Made by a program: the position numbers and the translations under genes | The notes under the pieces: model-generated | What the model saw: only the letters and a program-made list of their open reading frames with translations | What the model was told of the DNA's origin: nothing | Database searches by the model: none | In this document: in pieces, positions 1 through 10,100 of the stretch | Layout of the letters: each line of letters starts with the position of its first letter | Numbering within the stretch: position 1 is the first letter of the stretch | Source: CAZIVP01 sp964542915 | GTDB lineage: Bacteria > Calditrichota > Calditrichia > Calditrichales > Calditrichaceae | Assembly (NCBI GenBank): GCA_964542915.1 | Contig: CAZIVP010000001.1 | Location: 558,001 to 622,000 of the forward strand | DNA: 64,000 nucleotides | Direction: 5' to 3'

Positions 1-2
1 TC

Positions 3-2840
3 CTGGTTGGGATCGTTTTTATAAGCGGGACATTCGGCCAAACGAAGCGATTGCAACTGAATTGGGAGGCGAATCCTGAAAATGACGTATTTCTGTACCG
101 TATCTATCGAAGCCAGTCGCCCGATCCCAATACTAAAATTGACAGTCTGATCCATCCGCAGACGAAGTTCATTGATGACGATGTGCATAAAGGCGTTCTC
201 TATTATTACCGCCTTAGAGCCATTGATTATTCTCTGAATGTAAGCCCCTTTTCACAAACCGTCCAGGCTTCCATACCCGCTTTAATCGGATGGCCCGGCC
301 AAATTACATTGGCGCCCGACACCACCATTCTGTTTGATTTAACCGGGATGGTGCAGGACGCCGATCACAGTTACACGGATCTCCAGTGGCAGATCGAAGG
401 CCAACAAAAATTGAATGTGAATGTCATCGATAATAATCAAACCCTGCAAATACAGACGCCGTCCGATTGGGCGGGTACTGAAACGCTCACTATAAAGGTA
501 TTTGATCCCGATAGCCTTTACGATCGCACCGTTCTGAAAGTGAACGCCGGGGCTTCCTCTGCGAACGCGCCCGTTTTTACTCAAATCTCTCGACAAAACA
601 TACCCGAAGACGGTAATCGAACGATCAATCTGTTTGAATATGTAAACGATGAAGATTCCCCGCCCGACAGCTTAACATTCACTATGTCGGCCGGCGAACA
701 CCTTGGCGCTAATTTGAATAAAGAACGTCTTACCGTTGAACCTGCCGAAAACTGGTACGGTAAAGAGTCAATCTCTGTATTTGTGGAAGATGAAAGCGGC
801 CTGCAAGATAGTACTTCGTTTGAGGTAAATGTGTATGCCAAAAACGACGCCCCGAAAATATTCGATCTTCCAAACATCACGATGCAAAGCGATACAACGG
901 TGGTTACGAACCTCGGAGGTTACGTGTCGGATGTGGATGACGCGCGTGAAGATTTAAGCTGGGAATTTTCCAACAACAATAAATTGGAACTGCAATTCGA
1001 TGATGCCTCGGATGCCCTTTCCATAACCAGTCCCCCCGATTGGCAGGGGTTTGAATATATTTGGGTGAACGTTATGGATGATTCCGCTGCCAGTGATCTC
1101 GATACGCTGGTGGTTCAGGTCCTCAATCAATCGTATCCGCCGGTTATCGGTGAACTACCGGAAATTACGTTTGCCGAAGACGATTCGACGACCTTGCCCC
1201 TGAACGGTTATGTTGAAGATGAAGACGACAATGTGGAACAATTGTACTGGCAATCGGTTGGGGGCGAACACGTTACCGTGTATATAAATCACGCCGCCAA
1301 CAGAGCCATGTTTAAAGCCGATAAAGATTGGTATGGCAGCGAGCAACTCATATTGAAAGTCAGCGATCCGTCGATGAATTCGGATAGTGCGACGATTACG
1401 ATAACGGTATCTGCGGTTAATGATCCGCCTGTATTACGGGTCCTTCCCAATATAAACCTGTCTCAAAATAAACAAAGAACGCTCGACTTGCAGGATTATA
1501 CAAGTGATGTTGACAATCCGGTTTCCGATCTGAGCTGGACATATTCCGGGAATGCGGCGGTCCAAATTCAGATCGATGATGAGGGGGTAGCTCAGTTTTC
1601 GGCCGACGACAATTGGAACGGCGTGGAGGAGATCCAATTTTATGTGAGCGATACGCAGGGAGGACGCGATACGGCGATGACATCGGTATACAGCCAAAAT
1701 GAAGCGCTGGCGCCGCAAATTTCCGGTCTGGACACGATCCAAATTACGGAAGACGGAGAACGTCTGATCGATCTCAATGAAAAAGTAGAGGACTCCGATC
1801 ATAACGCCGTTGAAATCAACTGGAAAGTGCGGGGCGACGAGTTTATTGAGGTTACCATAGATAATAACGCAAATACAATGCATCTGGCCCCTCAATCCAA
1901 TTGGTATGGTAAGGAAACCCTGTTTATCCGCGCCGCCGATCCCGACAATAACGTCGATTTCGATACTTTAGCCGTAACCGTTCTGAGCGTTAACGATCTC
2001 CCGCAGGTACTGTCCCCCGGTACCATTTCTTTATATGAAAACACCGTATACTCAATTAATCTAAGACAATACGTGAAAGACGCCGACGGTATTTCCGACA
2101 TTAAGAAGGTTGAGGTATTAAACGGCGGCAATGGATTTATCGGGCATTATTTGGATTTGGTGAGCTGGCAGTTGACGTTTTTTACGCCGCGTGGCTATAT
2201 GGGCAAAGAGACGTTTTTAATGAGAGCGATTGACCATCAGGATGAAAAAAGCGAAGCTGTTTTCACGGTGGAGGTTCAATTAAAGCAATTTGTTGCAAAC
2301 GTGGGGTATCATTTTTTTGGCTCCGGAACGACTATGAAGCTGGAATGGCAAACGCTATCCGCTTCACGGGATTTTGTACAATACGGATTAAAGGCGCCGT
2401 ACGATCAGGCATCAAAAAAAGATACCGAATTATCCACTAATCATAGTGTATTGCTTAACAATTTGGAGCCGAACACGCGCTATTATTTCCGGATTGTTTC
2501 CGAGGGCACGGACGGAAATATTAGCTATTCACGAGACAGCTCTTTTGTTACCGGTAAAGCGGATGAGGATGTGAATGTTTTTCCGATCCCATACCGTCCA
2601 AACAGTGCCGCAGATCAACATTCAGGCATCAACTTTGTCAACCTTCCCGTACCCTCAAAAGTTATGGTGTTCAATCTGCTCGGCGATCTGGTATTTAAAA
2701 AAGAATACAATCAACGCAGTATTACCTGGAAGGCGACTAATAATCATGGTAAGTATATCGGGTCCGGGGTCTATTTATATGTAATCCGGGATCAGAACAA
2801 AAATTCCGTCGCCGAGGGAAAATTGATTATCGTACGTTAA
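3..2840 (+). CDS. Secreted cadherin-like repeat protein with C-terminal sorting domain (5' truncated)
   Basis: The reading frame is open from the window edge. The codons before the first possible start (TTG at 51) encode a hydrophobic stretch ending in F-G-Q, which looks like the end of a signal peptide, so the true start is upstream of the window. A fibronectin III-like unit is followed by about seven tandem cadherin-like/Ig-like repeats of roughly 90 residues. Each has an 'E-D-x-D' start region and a conserved [DN]W-x-G-x-E motif (DWAGTE, NWYGKE, DWQGFE, DWYGSE, NWNGVE). A second FnIII-like unit follows. The last ~80 residues (F-P-I-P-Y-R-P-N...G-S-G-V-Y-L-Y) resemble the FlgD-like/T9SS type A C-terminal sorting domain. 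By family this is a cell-surface or secreted adhesin. The ligand is unknown. Confidence 0.85.
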   Translation: MVGIVFISGTFGQTKRLQLNWEANPENDVFLYRIYRSQSPDPNTKIDSLIHPQTKFIDDDVHKGVLYYYRLRAIDYSLNVSPFSQTVQASIPALIGWPGQITLAPDTTILFDLTGMVQDADHSYTDLQWQIEGQQKLNVNVIDNNQTLQIQTPSDWAGTETLTIKVFDPDSLYDRTVLKVNAGASSANAPVFTQISRQNIPEDGNRTINLFEYVNDEDSPPDSLTFTMSAGEHLGANLNKERLTVEPAENWYGKESISVFVEDESGLQDSTSFEVNVYAKNDAPKIFDLPNITMQSDTTVVTNLGGYVSDVDDAREDLSWEFSNNNKLELQFDDASDALSITSPPDWQGFEYIWVNVMDDSAASDLDTLVVQVLNQSYPPVIGELPEITFAEDDSTTLPLNGYVEDEDDNVEQLYWQSVGGEHVTVYINHAANRAMFKADKDWYGSEQLILKVSDPSMNSDSATITITVSAVNDPPVLRVLPNINLSQNKQRTLDLQDYTSDVDNPVSDLSWTYSGNAAVQIQIDDEGVAQFSADDNWNGVEEIQFYVSDTQGGRDTAMTSVYSQNEALAPQISGLDTIQITEDGERLIDLNEKVEDSDHNAVEINWKVRGDEFIEVTIDNNANTMHLAPQSNWYGKETLFIRAADPDNNVDFDTLAVTVLSVNDLPQVLSPGTISLYENTVYSINLRQYVKDADGISDIKKVEVLNGGNGFIGHYLDLVSWQLTFFTPRGYMGKETFLMRAIDHQDEKSEAVFTVEVQLKQFVANVGYHFFGSGTTMKLEWQTLSASRDFVQYGLKAPYDQASKKDTELSTNHSVLLNNLEPNTRYYFRIVSEGTDGNISYSRDSSFVTGKADEDVNVFPIPYRPNSAADQHSGINFVNLPVPSKVMVFNLLGDLVFKKEYNQRSITWKATNNHGKYIGSGVYLYVIRDQNKNSVAEGKLIIVR

Positions 2841-2936
2841 AAATATAGCGCTTTCGTTGTCTCTATCACAACACCCGTCGTTTTTGGACAATAATATGAT
2901 TGTCATATTAAAATCAAACGGCGGAGCAGCGTTTTC

Positions 2937-3665
2937 ATGATCTATCGCGGCATAATTATAAGCAAGGAGGCAACGATTCAGAAGGAGTTACAGTCGCTTT
3001 TTGAGCCGTTGCACGATTTCAGGGTTAAGTTTATCGATAATGCTTCATTATTGGAAAAAACAAGGGATGCGGTTGATTATCTGTTCATTCTTTTTACCGA
3101 CACGGATTCCCCAACCCTGAGAGCGATTAAGGGTATTGAGCAAGAATTACCGATCACCAGCCGTATTTTCTATAACCATTCCCTGGACATGGATTCATTG
3201 AACGGTTATCTACAAAAGTCTGATTTGCATCTCATCATTGGCGAAAATCGCACGGTTGTTCTTAAAAAACACCTGAACCAGTTGAAAGAACAGTATTGGC
3301 GATCCATTCCTTATGAACAGCTCGAAATTAAATTTGAGGAGCTGTCTCCGGTCATTAAGCGCGCCATGTATTTTGTGGAGAGTACGCCTATAGCCCGCTG
3401 CAATGTTGAACATATTGCAAGATTTTTAAAATTAAATCCTTCATATTTCAGCCAGAAATTTAAAAAAGAGACGGGTATCTCTTTCCGTATTTTCTGGCAG
3501 CGTCTTCTCAATCATTACGAATCCGAAATATTCAAGCGTAACCGACTATCCACGAAAACGATTGCTTATATTTTGGGATATAGCGAACCTGCCAGTTTTT
3601 GCCGCTCCTTCAAAAACCGTAAAGGCGTCTCGCCCACCCAATATAAGAAACAACTACAAAATTAA
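2937..3665 (+). CDS. AraC-family transcriptional regulator with degenerate receiver-like N-terminus
   Basis: The 242-residue protein has a C-terminal AraC-type double helix-turn-helix (about residues 140-240). The second HTH is clear: I-A-Y-I-L-G-Y-S-E-P-A-S-F-C-R-S-F-K, then the G-V-S-P-T-Q-Y end motif. The N-terminal ~125 residues have a receiver-like alpha/beta rhythm but no clear phospho-acceptor aspartate in the usual context, so phosphorylation is doubtful. A GGAG lies about 10 bases before the ATG. It is followed after only 19 bases by the polysaccharide deacetylase gene, so the two are probably co-transcribed and it may control envelope polysaccharide functions (inference). Confidence 0.85.
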   Translation: MIYRGIIISKEATIQKELQSLFEPLHDFRVKFIDNASLLEKTRDAVDYLFILFTDTDSPTLRAIKGIEQELPITSRIFYNHSLDMDSLNGYLQKSDLHLIIGENRTVVLKKHLNQLKEQYWRSIPYEQLEIKFEELSPVIKRAMYFVESTPIARCNVEHIARFLKLNPSYFSQKFKKETGISFRIFWQRLLNHYESEIFKRNRLSTKTIAYILGYSEPASFCRSFKNRKGVSPTQYKKQLQN

Positions 3666-3684
3666 GCGTTAAATATTTCCCTGC

Positions 3685-4563
3685 ATGCAACATTCAAAAC
3701 CCGCCATAGATAATATCCTTTCGGTTGATGTCGAAGAGTGGTTTCATCCAGAAGCCGTTCAGCATCGTTATCCGTTGAATACATGGCAAAATCAGCCGGC
3801 GCGGGTGGAACACAATGTGGACCTTCTTCTGGAATTGTTCGGCCAAGAGGGGCTAACAGCAACCTTTTTCATACTGGGATGGATTGCCCGCCAACATCCC
3901 AAAATGGTAAGAAAAATTGCGGATGGTGGGCACGAAGTAGCCTCCCACGGCGACATGCATCGGATGTTAACACGAATGACGCCGCAGGAATTCGAGATAG
4001 ACCTCAGGGAGTCGATGAAAGTGTTGGAGGACAGCAGCGGTCAAAAGATCATCGGTTTTCGGGCGCCGACGTTTTCACTGGTGGCATCGACGCAATGGGC
4101 CTGGGATATCATGCTTGCTGAAGGGATACAATACGATTCTTCAGTTTATCCCATTTTCCACGACCGTTACGGTATGCCCGATTCTCCGCGTTTTAGCTAT
4201 GTAGCCTGTGAAAACCATTATGGTACCTTAATCGAATTTCCGATGCCGACCTTACGTTTATTAGGACGTAACATACCGTTTGGCGGCGGCGGCTATTTAC
4301 GTCTTTTGCCACTCTGGTACACACGGTTTGCTATAAAGCGATTTAATAATGATGGAAAGCCTGCCATCATGTATATGCATCCCTGGGAATTTGATACGGA
4401 ACAGCCAAGGCTCAATTTGGGTAAAATTCAAAGTTGGCGCCATTACCACAATATTGATAAAAATCTGGGGCGTTTGGAGCAATTGCTGAGCGCGTTTCGA
4501 TGGACCAGTTTCCGACATTATCTGGAAAATCGGGATGCTCCTAATGATAAAGAAAATTATTAA
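3685..4563 (+). CDS. Polysaccharide deacetylase, XrtA/PEP-CTERM-associated type
   Basis: The 292-residue protein carries a NodB-type deacetylase fold. It starts with the metal-binding S-V-D-V-E-E-W-F-H motif, has the zinc-ligand pair region S-H-G-D-M-H, and a Y-D-S-S-V-Y-P motif typical of the DUF3473-containing exopolysaccharide deacetylases. The C-terminal M-Y-M-H-P-W-E-F-D also fits that subfamily. It would remove N-acetyl groups from a surface or exopolysaccharide. There is no signal peptide. No exosortase or other polysaccharide genes are visible nearby, so the pathway is inferred from family only. Confidence 0.88.
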   Translation: MQHSKPAIDNILSVDVEEWFHPEAVQHRYPLNTWQNQPARVEHNVDLLLELFGQEGLTATFFILGWIARQHPKMVRKIADGGHEVASHGDMHRMLTRMTPQEFEIDLRESMKVLEDSSGQKIIGFRAPTFSLVASTQWAWDIMLAEGIQYDSSVYPIFHDRYGMPDSPRFSYVACENHYGTLIEFPMPTLRLLGRNIPFGGGGYLRLLPLWYTRFAIKRFNNDGKPAIMYMHPWEFDTEQPRLNLGKIQSWRHYHNIDKNLGRLEQLLSAFRWTSFRHYLENRDAPNDKENY

Positions 4564-4616
4564 ACATTTACCGCACACATCCGATTATTAATTAAAATCA
4601 TTGTTAAGGAGATAAA

Positions 4617-5093
4617 ATGAGTGAAAACAGGCACATTTTAGTGGTCGACGACGAGGCCGAAGTTCGGGAGACCCTCTCCAGCGTGTTGAAAAGTTTAAAT
4701 TATGTCCCTCATGTTGCCAAAGACGGTAAAGAAGCCTTGCAGATCATTAAAAGCCGCCAGATTGATGTGGTATTGTCGGATCTTTATATGCCGGAAATGG
4801 ACGGTATCGAATTGTTAAAACGCGTGAAAAGTTTTAATAACCGAATGGTGTTTTTAATGATAACGGCGCACCCAACCATTGAAACGGCTGTAGAAGCCAT
4901 TAAAAAGGGGGCGTACGACTACCTCACCAAACCTTTTCATATAGAGGAAGTTCGTCTTAAAATCAACCGTGCTCTGGAGAAGAAAGGATTAACACGCTCC
5001 CTGAAGACCGCTAACGGCATTATCTGGGCTTTGATTATTTCCATTCCGATTTGGTTGGTGCTCGGTATTATCCTAGCGAAAATGTTAATGTAG
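4617..5093 (+). CDS. Response regulator receiver protein with C-terminal transmembrane helix
   Basis: Residues 1-125 form a complete CheY-like receiver: D11-D12 acidic pocket, phospho-acceptor D55 (V-V-L-S-D-L-Y-M-P-E-M-D-G), a conserved T in M-I-T-A-H and K in Y-L-T-K-P-F. In place of a DNA-binding output domain there is a short basic linker and one hydrophobic segment of about 22 residues (about 134-156) ending in K-M-L-M. A strong AAGGAG site precedes the ATG. The sequence indicates a membrane-tethered receiver. No partner kinase is adjacent; the nearest kinase is at 13.5 kb and has its own regulator. Confidence 0.88.
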   Translation: MSENRHILVVDDEAEVRETLSSVLKSLNYVPHVAKDGKEALQIIKSRQIDVVLSDLYMPEMDGIELLKRVKSFNNRMVFLMITAHPTIETAVEAIKKGAYDYLTKPFHIEEVRLKINRALEKKGLTRSLKTANGIIWALIISIPIWLVLGIILAKMLM

Positions 5094-5119
5094 ATGAACG
5101 TAAACTCATAATAAAACGA

Positions 5120-5158
5120 AAAGGGAATGCATCTGAGGTGTATTCCCTTTTTTTATTT
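5120..5158 (+). terminator. Rho-independent terminator after the receiver gene
   Basis: An inverted repeat AAGGGAAT...ATTCCCTT with a short loop is followed by a run of T residues, 27 bases after the stop codon of the receiver gene. It would end the upstream plus-strand unit before yjbQ. Confidence 0.85.
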
Positions 5159-5235
5159 TGCTTACAGCATTTAGCATTCATAGTTTGGCTGCTCATCTTA
5201 ATATCGCAGACAATTGCAAAAAAAGGAGTTGAAGG

Positions 5236-5670
5236 ATGGATTGGGTTGTTCGTACCGGCCGTTATCAAGTGCAAACCAACGGTTATAACGACATTATCGA
5301 TGTCACCCCGCAGGCCGGGGCGTTTATTAAAGATGAGAATTTGGGCGAAGGCCAATTACTGGTGTTCATCGACGGCTCGACGGCTGCGATCAGCACGATT
5401 GAATATGAACCCGGCTTACTGAAAGATCTGCCGGAAATGATGGAAAAAATAGCACCGATCAAAGACCGTTATCATCATGATGCCACCTGGCACGACGGCA
5501 ACGGATACGCTCACCTGCGGTCTTCCTTGATAGGCACGTCGTTTACGGCGCCTGTGAAAGATGGAATGTTATTGCTGGGTACGTGGCAACAGATTATCTT
5601 AATAGATTTTGATAACCGGCCACGCAGGAGAGAGGTGATATTTCAATTCATGGGGACTAAAGCTTCGTAA
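5236..5670 (+). CDS. yjbQ: YjbQ/UPF0047 family protein
   Basis: The 144-residue protein has the length and motifs of the YjbQ family. These include the E-Y-E-P-G-L segment, the Y-H-H-D-x-x-W-H-D-G-N-G-x-x-H-L-R-S-S-L-I-G block with clustered histidines (metal site), and the final Q-Q-I-I-L-I-D-F-D-N-R-P-R-R-R. Some members have been reported to have weak thiamine-phosphate synthase activity; the physiological role is unsettled. An AAGGAG site precedes the ATG. It is a single-gene unit, convergent with the following glutamate dehydrogenase. Confidence 0.92.
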   Translation: MDWVVRTGRYQVQTNGYNDIIDVTPQAGAFIKDENLGEGQLLVFIDGSTAAISTIEYEPGLLKDLPEMMEKIAPIKDRYHHDATWHDGNGYAHLRSSLIGTSFTAPVKDGMLLLGTWQQIILIDFDNRPRRREVIFQFMGTKAS

Positions 5671-5729
5671 TTGCGGATGAATGCAAAACGGTTATGGAAT
5701 AACCATCGCCGTTCCGGCATCATACGGAA

Positions 5730-6977
5730 TCAAACCCAACCGCGTAACTTACAGGCTTCAGCCACACGGGCAACGCCGACAACCATCGCTGCCAATCGCG
5801 GATGCACTTTTTTGTCCCGGATAGCTTCCTGAATGGTATGGAAAGCTTTGGTAATCCGTTGGTCAAGCCGTTGGTGTACCTCTTCCTGTTCCCAAAAATA
5901 TTTATAGCTATCCTGCACCATTTCCAGATAGGATACGATGACGCCGCCTGCACTGGCCAATATGTCCGGGATAACAAATACTCCGTTTCTGTATAGAATG
6001 AGATCGGCTTCCGGCGTGGTGGGCCCATTTGCCAATTCGCACACGATTTTAGCTTTGACATTGTTGGCATTTTTAACGGAGATAGCATTTTCCAGAGCTG
6101 CCGGATAGAGGACTTCCACATCCAGTTCCAGCACGGATTCGCGCGGAATCGGTTGGGCGCCTGGAAAATTGGCCACAGATCCTGTTTTCAGCTTATGCAT
6201 CACCAGTTCTTTGGCATCAAGGCCCTCTTCATTATAGATACCGCCACGCGAATCGCAGACTGCAACCAGATGACCTCCACCTAAAATTTCCTGGTGCAGA
6301 AGAGCGGCCCGTTGACCGGCGTTGCCGAAGCCCTGAATGGCATATTTCCCTGTCGGATCGACGCCCATGGCTTTACAGGCTTCCCTTACGGAAAAGACAC
6401 CGCCCCGCGAAGTCGCATCTCGACGGCCCTCCGTGCCGCCGATGGGTAACGGTTTGTCGGTAAGGACGCCCGGTTGGTGCCGCCGGATAATGGTCTCGTA
6501 TTCATCCATCATCCAGGCCATGGTTTGCGGATTGGTGTACACATCGGGAGCCGGTATATCGCGGTCGATACCGATATAGTCGGCGACAGCGCGGATGTAG
6601 GCCCGCGCCACATTTTCGAGTTCGCGTTCCGACATCGTTCGCGGATTGCAAACCACCCCGCCTTTCCCGCCTCCCAGCGGTAAATCGACTACCGCTGTTT
6701 TCCATGTCATCCAGCTTGCCAGGGCGCGGATGGTATCCACCGTCTCCTCGGGATGGTAACGGATGCCGCCCTTGGCCGGGCCGCGCGCAAAATTATACTG
6801 GATTCGGTAAGCGTGAAAAATTTCAATCTGTCCATTATCCCGTTTCACCGGAATGGTAAATTTGAATTCCCGTTGAGGCCATTTCAGATGTTCAATGGTA
6901 GCCGCGTCAAGATTCAGGAGTTTGGCCGCTTCCACAACCTGGGCTTGAGCGACCTTAAATGAATTGTACGATTCCAT
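5730..6977 (-). CDS. Glu/Leu/Phe/Val dehydrogenase (glutamate dehydrogenase, short type)
   Basis: The 415-residue protein shows the glutamate dehydrogenase substrate domain (G-P-A-K-G-G-I-R-Y-H-P, catalytic-lysine region L-P-L-G-G-G-K-G-G-V) and a Rossmann domain with G-F-G-N-A-G. The length matches the NAD- or dual-specific hexameric GDH of thermophiles and Bacillus. It would interconvert glutamate and 2-oxoglutarate plus ammonium in the cytoplasm. It is the last gene of a minus-strand unit with the zinc ribbon gene (stop three bases before this ATG) and the large PEP-synthase-like gene. A second, longer GDH lies at 10.3-11.7 kb; cofactor assignment to each is inference. Confidence 0.95.
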   Translation of the reverse strand: MESYNSFKVAQAQVVEAAKLLNLDAATIEHLKWPQREFKFTIPVKRDNGQIEIFHAYRIQYNFARGPAKGGIRYHPEETVDTIRALASWMTWKTAVVDLPLGGGKGGVVCNPRTMSERELENVARAYIRAVADYIGIDRDIPAPDVYTNPQTMAWMMDEYETIIRRHQPGVLTDKPLPIGGTEGRRDATSRGGVFSVREACKAMGVDPTGKYAIQGFGNAGQRAALLHQEILGGGHLVAVCDSRGGIYNEEGLDAKELVMHKLKTGSVANFPGAQPIPRESVLELDVEVLYPAALENAISVKNANNVKAKIVCELANGPTTPEADLILYRNGVFVIPDILASAGGVIVSYLEMVQDSYKYFWEQEEVHQRLDQRITKAFHTIQEAIRDKKVHPRLAAMVVGVARVAEACKLRGWV

Positions 6978-6979
6978 AA

Positions 6980-7180
6980 TTACGATTTCCCGGATTTATT
7001 CTTATCGTCAAAAACATCCAGTATAATTTTATACCAACAATTTTTGCATACCAGAACTCGATCGACGCTTAAAATAACCTGTTGCCAGGGACTGAGTTCT
7101 TTACCACAATGGGGGCAATGGGTCAGTGAAGAGCCGCGTCTTTGGGATCGGGATGCATCATCATGGTTATGCTTGTTCAA
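6980..7180 (-). CDS. Small zinc-ribbon protein
   Basis: The 66-residue protein contains one four-cysteine zinc-ribbon: C-P-H-C near residue 22 and C-K-N-C near residue 46, joined by a tryptophan-containing helix. Its start overlaps the end of the upstream PEP-synthase-like gene by 14 bases and its stop lies two bases before the GDH start, which indicates translational coupling. No function is recognised. A regulatory or protein-protein role with the two coupled enzymes is possible but unsupported beyond context. Confidence 0.75.
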   Translation of the reverse strand: MNKHNHDDASRSQRRGSSLTHCPHCGKELSPWQQVILSVDRVLVCKNCWYKIILDVFDDKNKSGKS

Positions 7181-10100
7181 AATTATTCTCCGGTTTCAGG
7201 ATAATTCCATTATTGTTGTGTCCGTTCATTTTTATGGTTATGGGTTTGTTGAAGCGTAAATGCCGGGTATATTTAAGCGCTTCGAGGGGCTGCTGATCGT
7301 ATAACCAATGCCAATCGATAAATCCTTCCTCTTTAAAAGCGTTCACCGTGAAGTAGCCCACCATAAAGGAGGTTAGGTTCTGAAAAAAGTGCGAGCCCTG
7401 CGACGGACTGACTCTGAAATCCTTAAAACTCGTTTCCACAATGGCTTTAGCTCCTGAAATTTGATCCCAGTTTACGGGGATGCCCAGCCAGGGATCCATT
7501 GTGCCCCAGCGCCCCACTCCCACAAGTATATATGGTCGATCCTCATTTAATAACTGGCTATTCAGGGTATTGATTTCAGCCGCGACTTCATGACTTTTAT
7601 TTCGTTCGAACCGTTCTTTGTCGACAAATACCAGATCGTAAATTTCGTTAATAATACCATGACCGAGCACATTGGGGCTCTGACATATGAGGCGTTCGGG
7701 CTCTTGGGCCTCCGATTCGATATCCAGGGTTTCCAATTCCTGTTTGAGTACCAGCGGCCGGATTTGCAATAATCCGAACTGTTTTGGCTGATCGGGCGGA
7801 ACGGACAAATTAACGGCAAATTCAATTTCGACGGGCGTGCCCATTCCCCAATTGCCCATTTCCAACAGCAATTCCAGAATTTGTGGCAATGGAAATAACT
7901 TGTGCTTTAACACCGGAGCAAACGTTACAAGGCGGGCGCCCTTCCGTGAGATGCCGTCGTAGATGGTGTCGTTATCCGGCGAATAAGTGGAAGCCAGGGT
8001 CGAAAGGGTGCCGTCCTGTTCAGCTTCTTTTAAAGTGTATTGTTTTACGCTTAAATCGAACGGCTCAAAGCAATCCTCGCATTCATGGTTCAGATCAAGG
8101 GCATAAAATTTGTGCTGGTTGTTACGCAGGGTTTCTTTGATTGAATGAAATTGTGGCAGATGATTGGGAAAGCGCGGACAAAATTTAACCGTGCTGCCGC
8201 CGTCGACCACGGTTTTACCCAGACCCAGCGCCACCGATACCACGCCGTCTGTGGATTTCTGTGGCGGCGCCGGATAAAAGTTATAGGATTTGGCCACTCC
8301 TGAAAAATCAGGATAAAAACGATTGTCGTGCCGGGCGCCGACCATTTTGTGGATGATTACCGCCATTTTTTCTTCTTCAAGACGGTAGGTGGTAATTCTG
8401 ATATAGTCTTTGGTGCCGCGGTAAAAGGTGGAGGCATAAACCCTTTTGATGGCGTTTAACAGTTCATTTAAACGCGCCAGGGGATTTTTTTGATTATTGG
8501 CAATCATGTAGGTTTGATACACCCCTGCAAAAGGATGGTATTGGGAATCTTCGAGCAGGCTGGAAGAACGTACAGCCAGTGGATCGTGTACTAAACCGAG
8601 AAAACCGGCCAGGTCGCCTAAAATTTCTTCGGGAAAGCGGCTGGCCAGTAAAAAACGGCGGGTAATTTCTTTATCATCATCGCAGTTCAGAGCAAAATCC
8701 CGCAGATTGTTTTCGTCCAAAAAGGCGTCGAAAATATCGGTTCCCAGAACGATACCCGGCGGTACATGAATAAGAACGTTTTCAAAACGGTTTTGAATCT
8801 GGTAGTTATTGATAAGCGTGTTCACAAAACTGAGACCGCGTGCTTTGCCGCCGAGGGAGCCGCCGCCGATACGGGCAAATCCGCTTTGGGGGTCGAACGA
8901 CTCCTTATTGAAATCGGTTATGATGCCTTTTTGTCTCAACCGCCTGTACTCTCGGAGAGAGTTGATAAGGTCATTGCGCAAATCGTCGAGCGTCTCGTAA
9001 TCGGAAACCCTTCGCGGACGCAATTTATGGGCCAGCCAGAACTCGGTGCGCGCTTTTAACCAGTTGGAAAAGTGGTTGTGTTTGGCGTGATAGCGCAACA
9101 CATCGTCGGGCATCACCTTAATCTGTTCTTCCAGGGAGACAAGATCACGCGCGCGTCCGACTTCCTTGCCGTTTTCGGTCCGGAAAACAAAGTCGCCGAA
9201 ACCAAAATGTTCATAAGTAAAACGTTGCAGCTCGTGCAGCAGCGTCGGAGAGTCTTTTAAAAGGAACGAAGCGCCCGCTTCTTCCGCTTCGGCTTTCATA
9301 TCGGCATTGTTGGATTGCAGCAAAACCGGAATATCTTTATGATGGTGGCGCACATTGCGCGCAAAGGTGATACCTGCTCTTGGGTCCTGTTCGCCGCCGC
9401 GGTAAAAGTCGATATCGGAAATCACTCCGAGAATGTAATCTTCATATTTTTCAAAATAAGACCAGGCTTCTTCGTATGTGGAACAGAGGAGTATTTTGGG
9501 GCGGGCGCGCATTCGCAGATACTTGTGTGAAAGATTGATCCCTTCACGAATCAGGCGCTGCGATTGTTTTAAAATTTCTGTATATAATATGGGTAGATAG
9601 GAAGAATAGAAGCGTACGTTATCTTCAATTAAGATGATGGATTGTACGCCGACGATACGTGTGTCATGGTCGACGTTGTGCAAGTCTTCCAGATGTTTAA
9701 TAATACCGATAAGGATACGGAAATTGCCGGTCCAGATAAAAATGCGGTTGAATACCGAGGTGTCGCTGTGTATCATTAATTCCACGAGTTCGCGGTTATC
9801 ATAAGCCAGAAGAATAATGGGAATATCCAGATCGGAAGCGTTAACCTTTTCAGCCAGGCGTGTTGCGGTCATATCTTCGATGTGTTGTGTGGTGATGATC
9901 AGATCAAATCGTTTTTCTTCGTGAGCAAGGGTAAGGGCTTCTTCGCCATTTGAGACGCGCGTAATTTCGGGCGAATGGCTGAGGTTCAATCCCTGGTATT
10001 CGTTACGCAATAATTCATACAACCGCCCGTCTTCTTCGAACACATATAAATCATACAAACTGGAGACGAGGAGAATATCCCGGATGCGGAAGCGCATCAA

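Noticed and set aside
3685..4563. Deacetylase as evidence for a full XrtA/exosortase locus
   Set aside because: No exosortase, glycosyltransferase or PEP-CTERM gene is visible nearby.
5051..5422. 123-codon plus-strand frame overlapping yjbQ
   Set aside because: It crosses a strong terminator and overlaps the well-supported yjbQ frame.
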